Shown here piece by piece: positions 7,100 through 7,236 of a stretch of DNA of 7,236 nucleotides. Origin of the DNA: CAZIOH01 sp964540815 (GTDB taxonomy: Bacteria > Myxococcota_A > Polyangia > Fen-1088); NCBI GenBank assembly GCA_964540815.1, contig CAZIOH010000166.1:1-7236 (forward strand), read 5' to 3'. The stretch's first letter is position 1. Each line of letters starts with the position of its first letter. The notes beneath the pieces were generated by a model. The model searched no databases, had not been told where the DNA came from, and saw only the letters and a program-made list of their open reading frames with translations. The translations under genes were made by a program, and so were the position numbers.

Positions 7100-7236
7100 A
7101 TGGCCAAAGAGAAATTCGTACGAAATAAGCCGCACTTGAACATCGGGACGATCGGGCACGTCGATCACGGTAAGACCACGTTGACGGCGGCGATCACCAA
7201 GGTGCTGACCAAGAAGGGTTTCGCCAAGTTCCTGGC
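7100..7236 (+). CDS. tuf: Elongation factor Tu (N-terminal part, cut by window end)
   Basis: EF-Tu is the GTPase that delivers aminoacyl-tRNA to the ribosomal A site. Only the first 45 codons are present; family proteins have about 395-400 residues. The opening MAKEKFVRNKPHLNIGTIG is typical, followed by the P-loop GHVDHGKT at residues 19-26 and TLTAAITKVL. The ATG at 7100 follows the fusA stop by 2 bases. GAGGAG at 7087-7092, inside the end of fusA, is an excellent ribosome binding site with a 7-base spacing. The tight junction indicates co-transcription, and probably translational coupling, with fusA. Confidence 0.97.
   Translation, partial: MAKEKFVRNKPHLNIGTIGHVDHGKTTLTAAITKVLTKKGFAKFL

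Overview
This is a GC-rich bacterial chromosomal window carrying core translation genes. It starts in the last part of a 23S rRNA gene, continues through 5S rRNA and its terminator, passes two accessory protein genes, and ends in the str operon (rpsL, rpsG, fusA, start of tuf). Third codon positions are almost all G or C, which produces many long false open frames on both strands. The 23S and 5S tails and the protein sequences are clearly bacterial. A secreted protein ending in a CFI-box tail is a type I associate with deltaproteobacterial lineages (Myxococcota, Desulfobacterota and relatives). That placement is inference and weak; a 16S or full tuf/fusA phylogeny would settle it.

Layout. Bases 1-141 are the 3' end of 23S rRNA, 295-412 are 5S rRNA, and 424-457 is a strong intrinsic terminator closing the rRNA operon. 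On the minus strand, 546-1487 encodes a ROK-family sugar kinase resembling manno(fructo)kinase and NagK; it runs towards the rRNA operon. It shares a short divergent control region with a plus-strand gene (about 1569-3389) for an exported protein with a signal peptide, a fibronectin-III-like region and a CFI-box C-terminal domain. That control region holds three copies of an 8-base half-site at exact 11-bp steps and an ECF-sigma-like promoter (GGAACTT, 15 bp, TATACT).

After a 314-base gap, a good housekeeping promoter (TTGACT, 16 bp, TATAAT) starts the str operon: rpsL (S12), rpsG (S7, with a small N-terminal insertion), fusA (EF-G) and tuf (EF-Tu, cut by the window end). A 349-base gap before fusA holds a second promoter and a hairpin-rich leader, so fusA-tuf may be transcribed partly on its own. 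fusA and tuf are separated by 2 bases.

The translation block is ordinary core genome. S12 and S7 are small-subunit proteins, and EF-G and EF-Tu are the GTPases of translocation and aminoacyl-tRNA delivery. I see no transposase, phage gene, tRNA, CRISPR array or defence system. The parts most worth a second look are the divergent control region with its CFI-box protein, the fusA leader, and a small histidine-rich reading frame upstream of rpsL. None of these amounts to a demonstrated new system.
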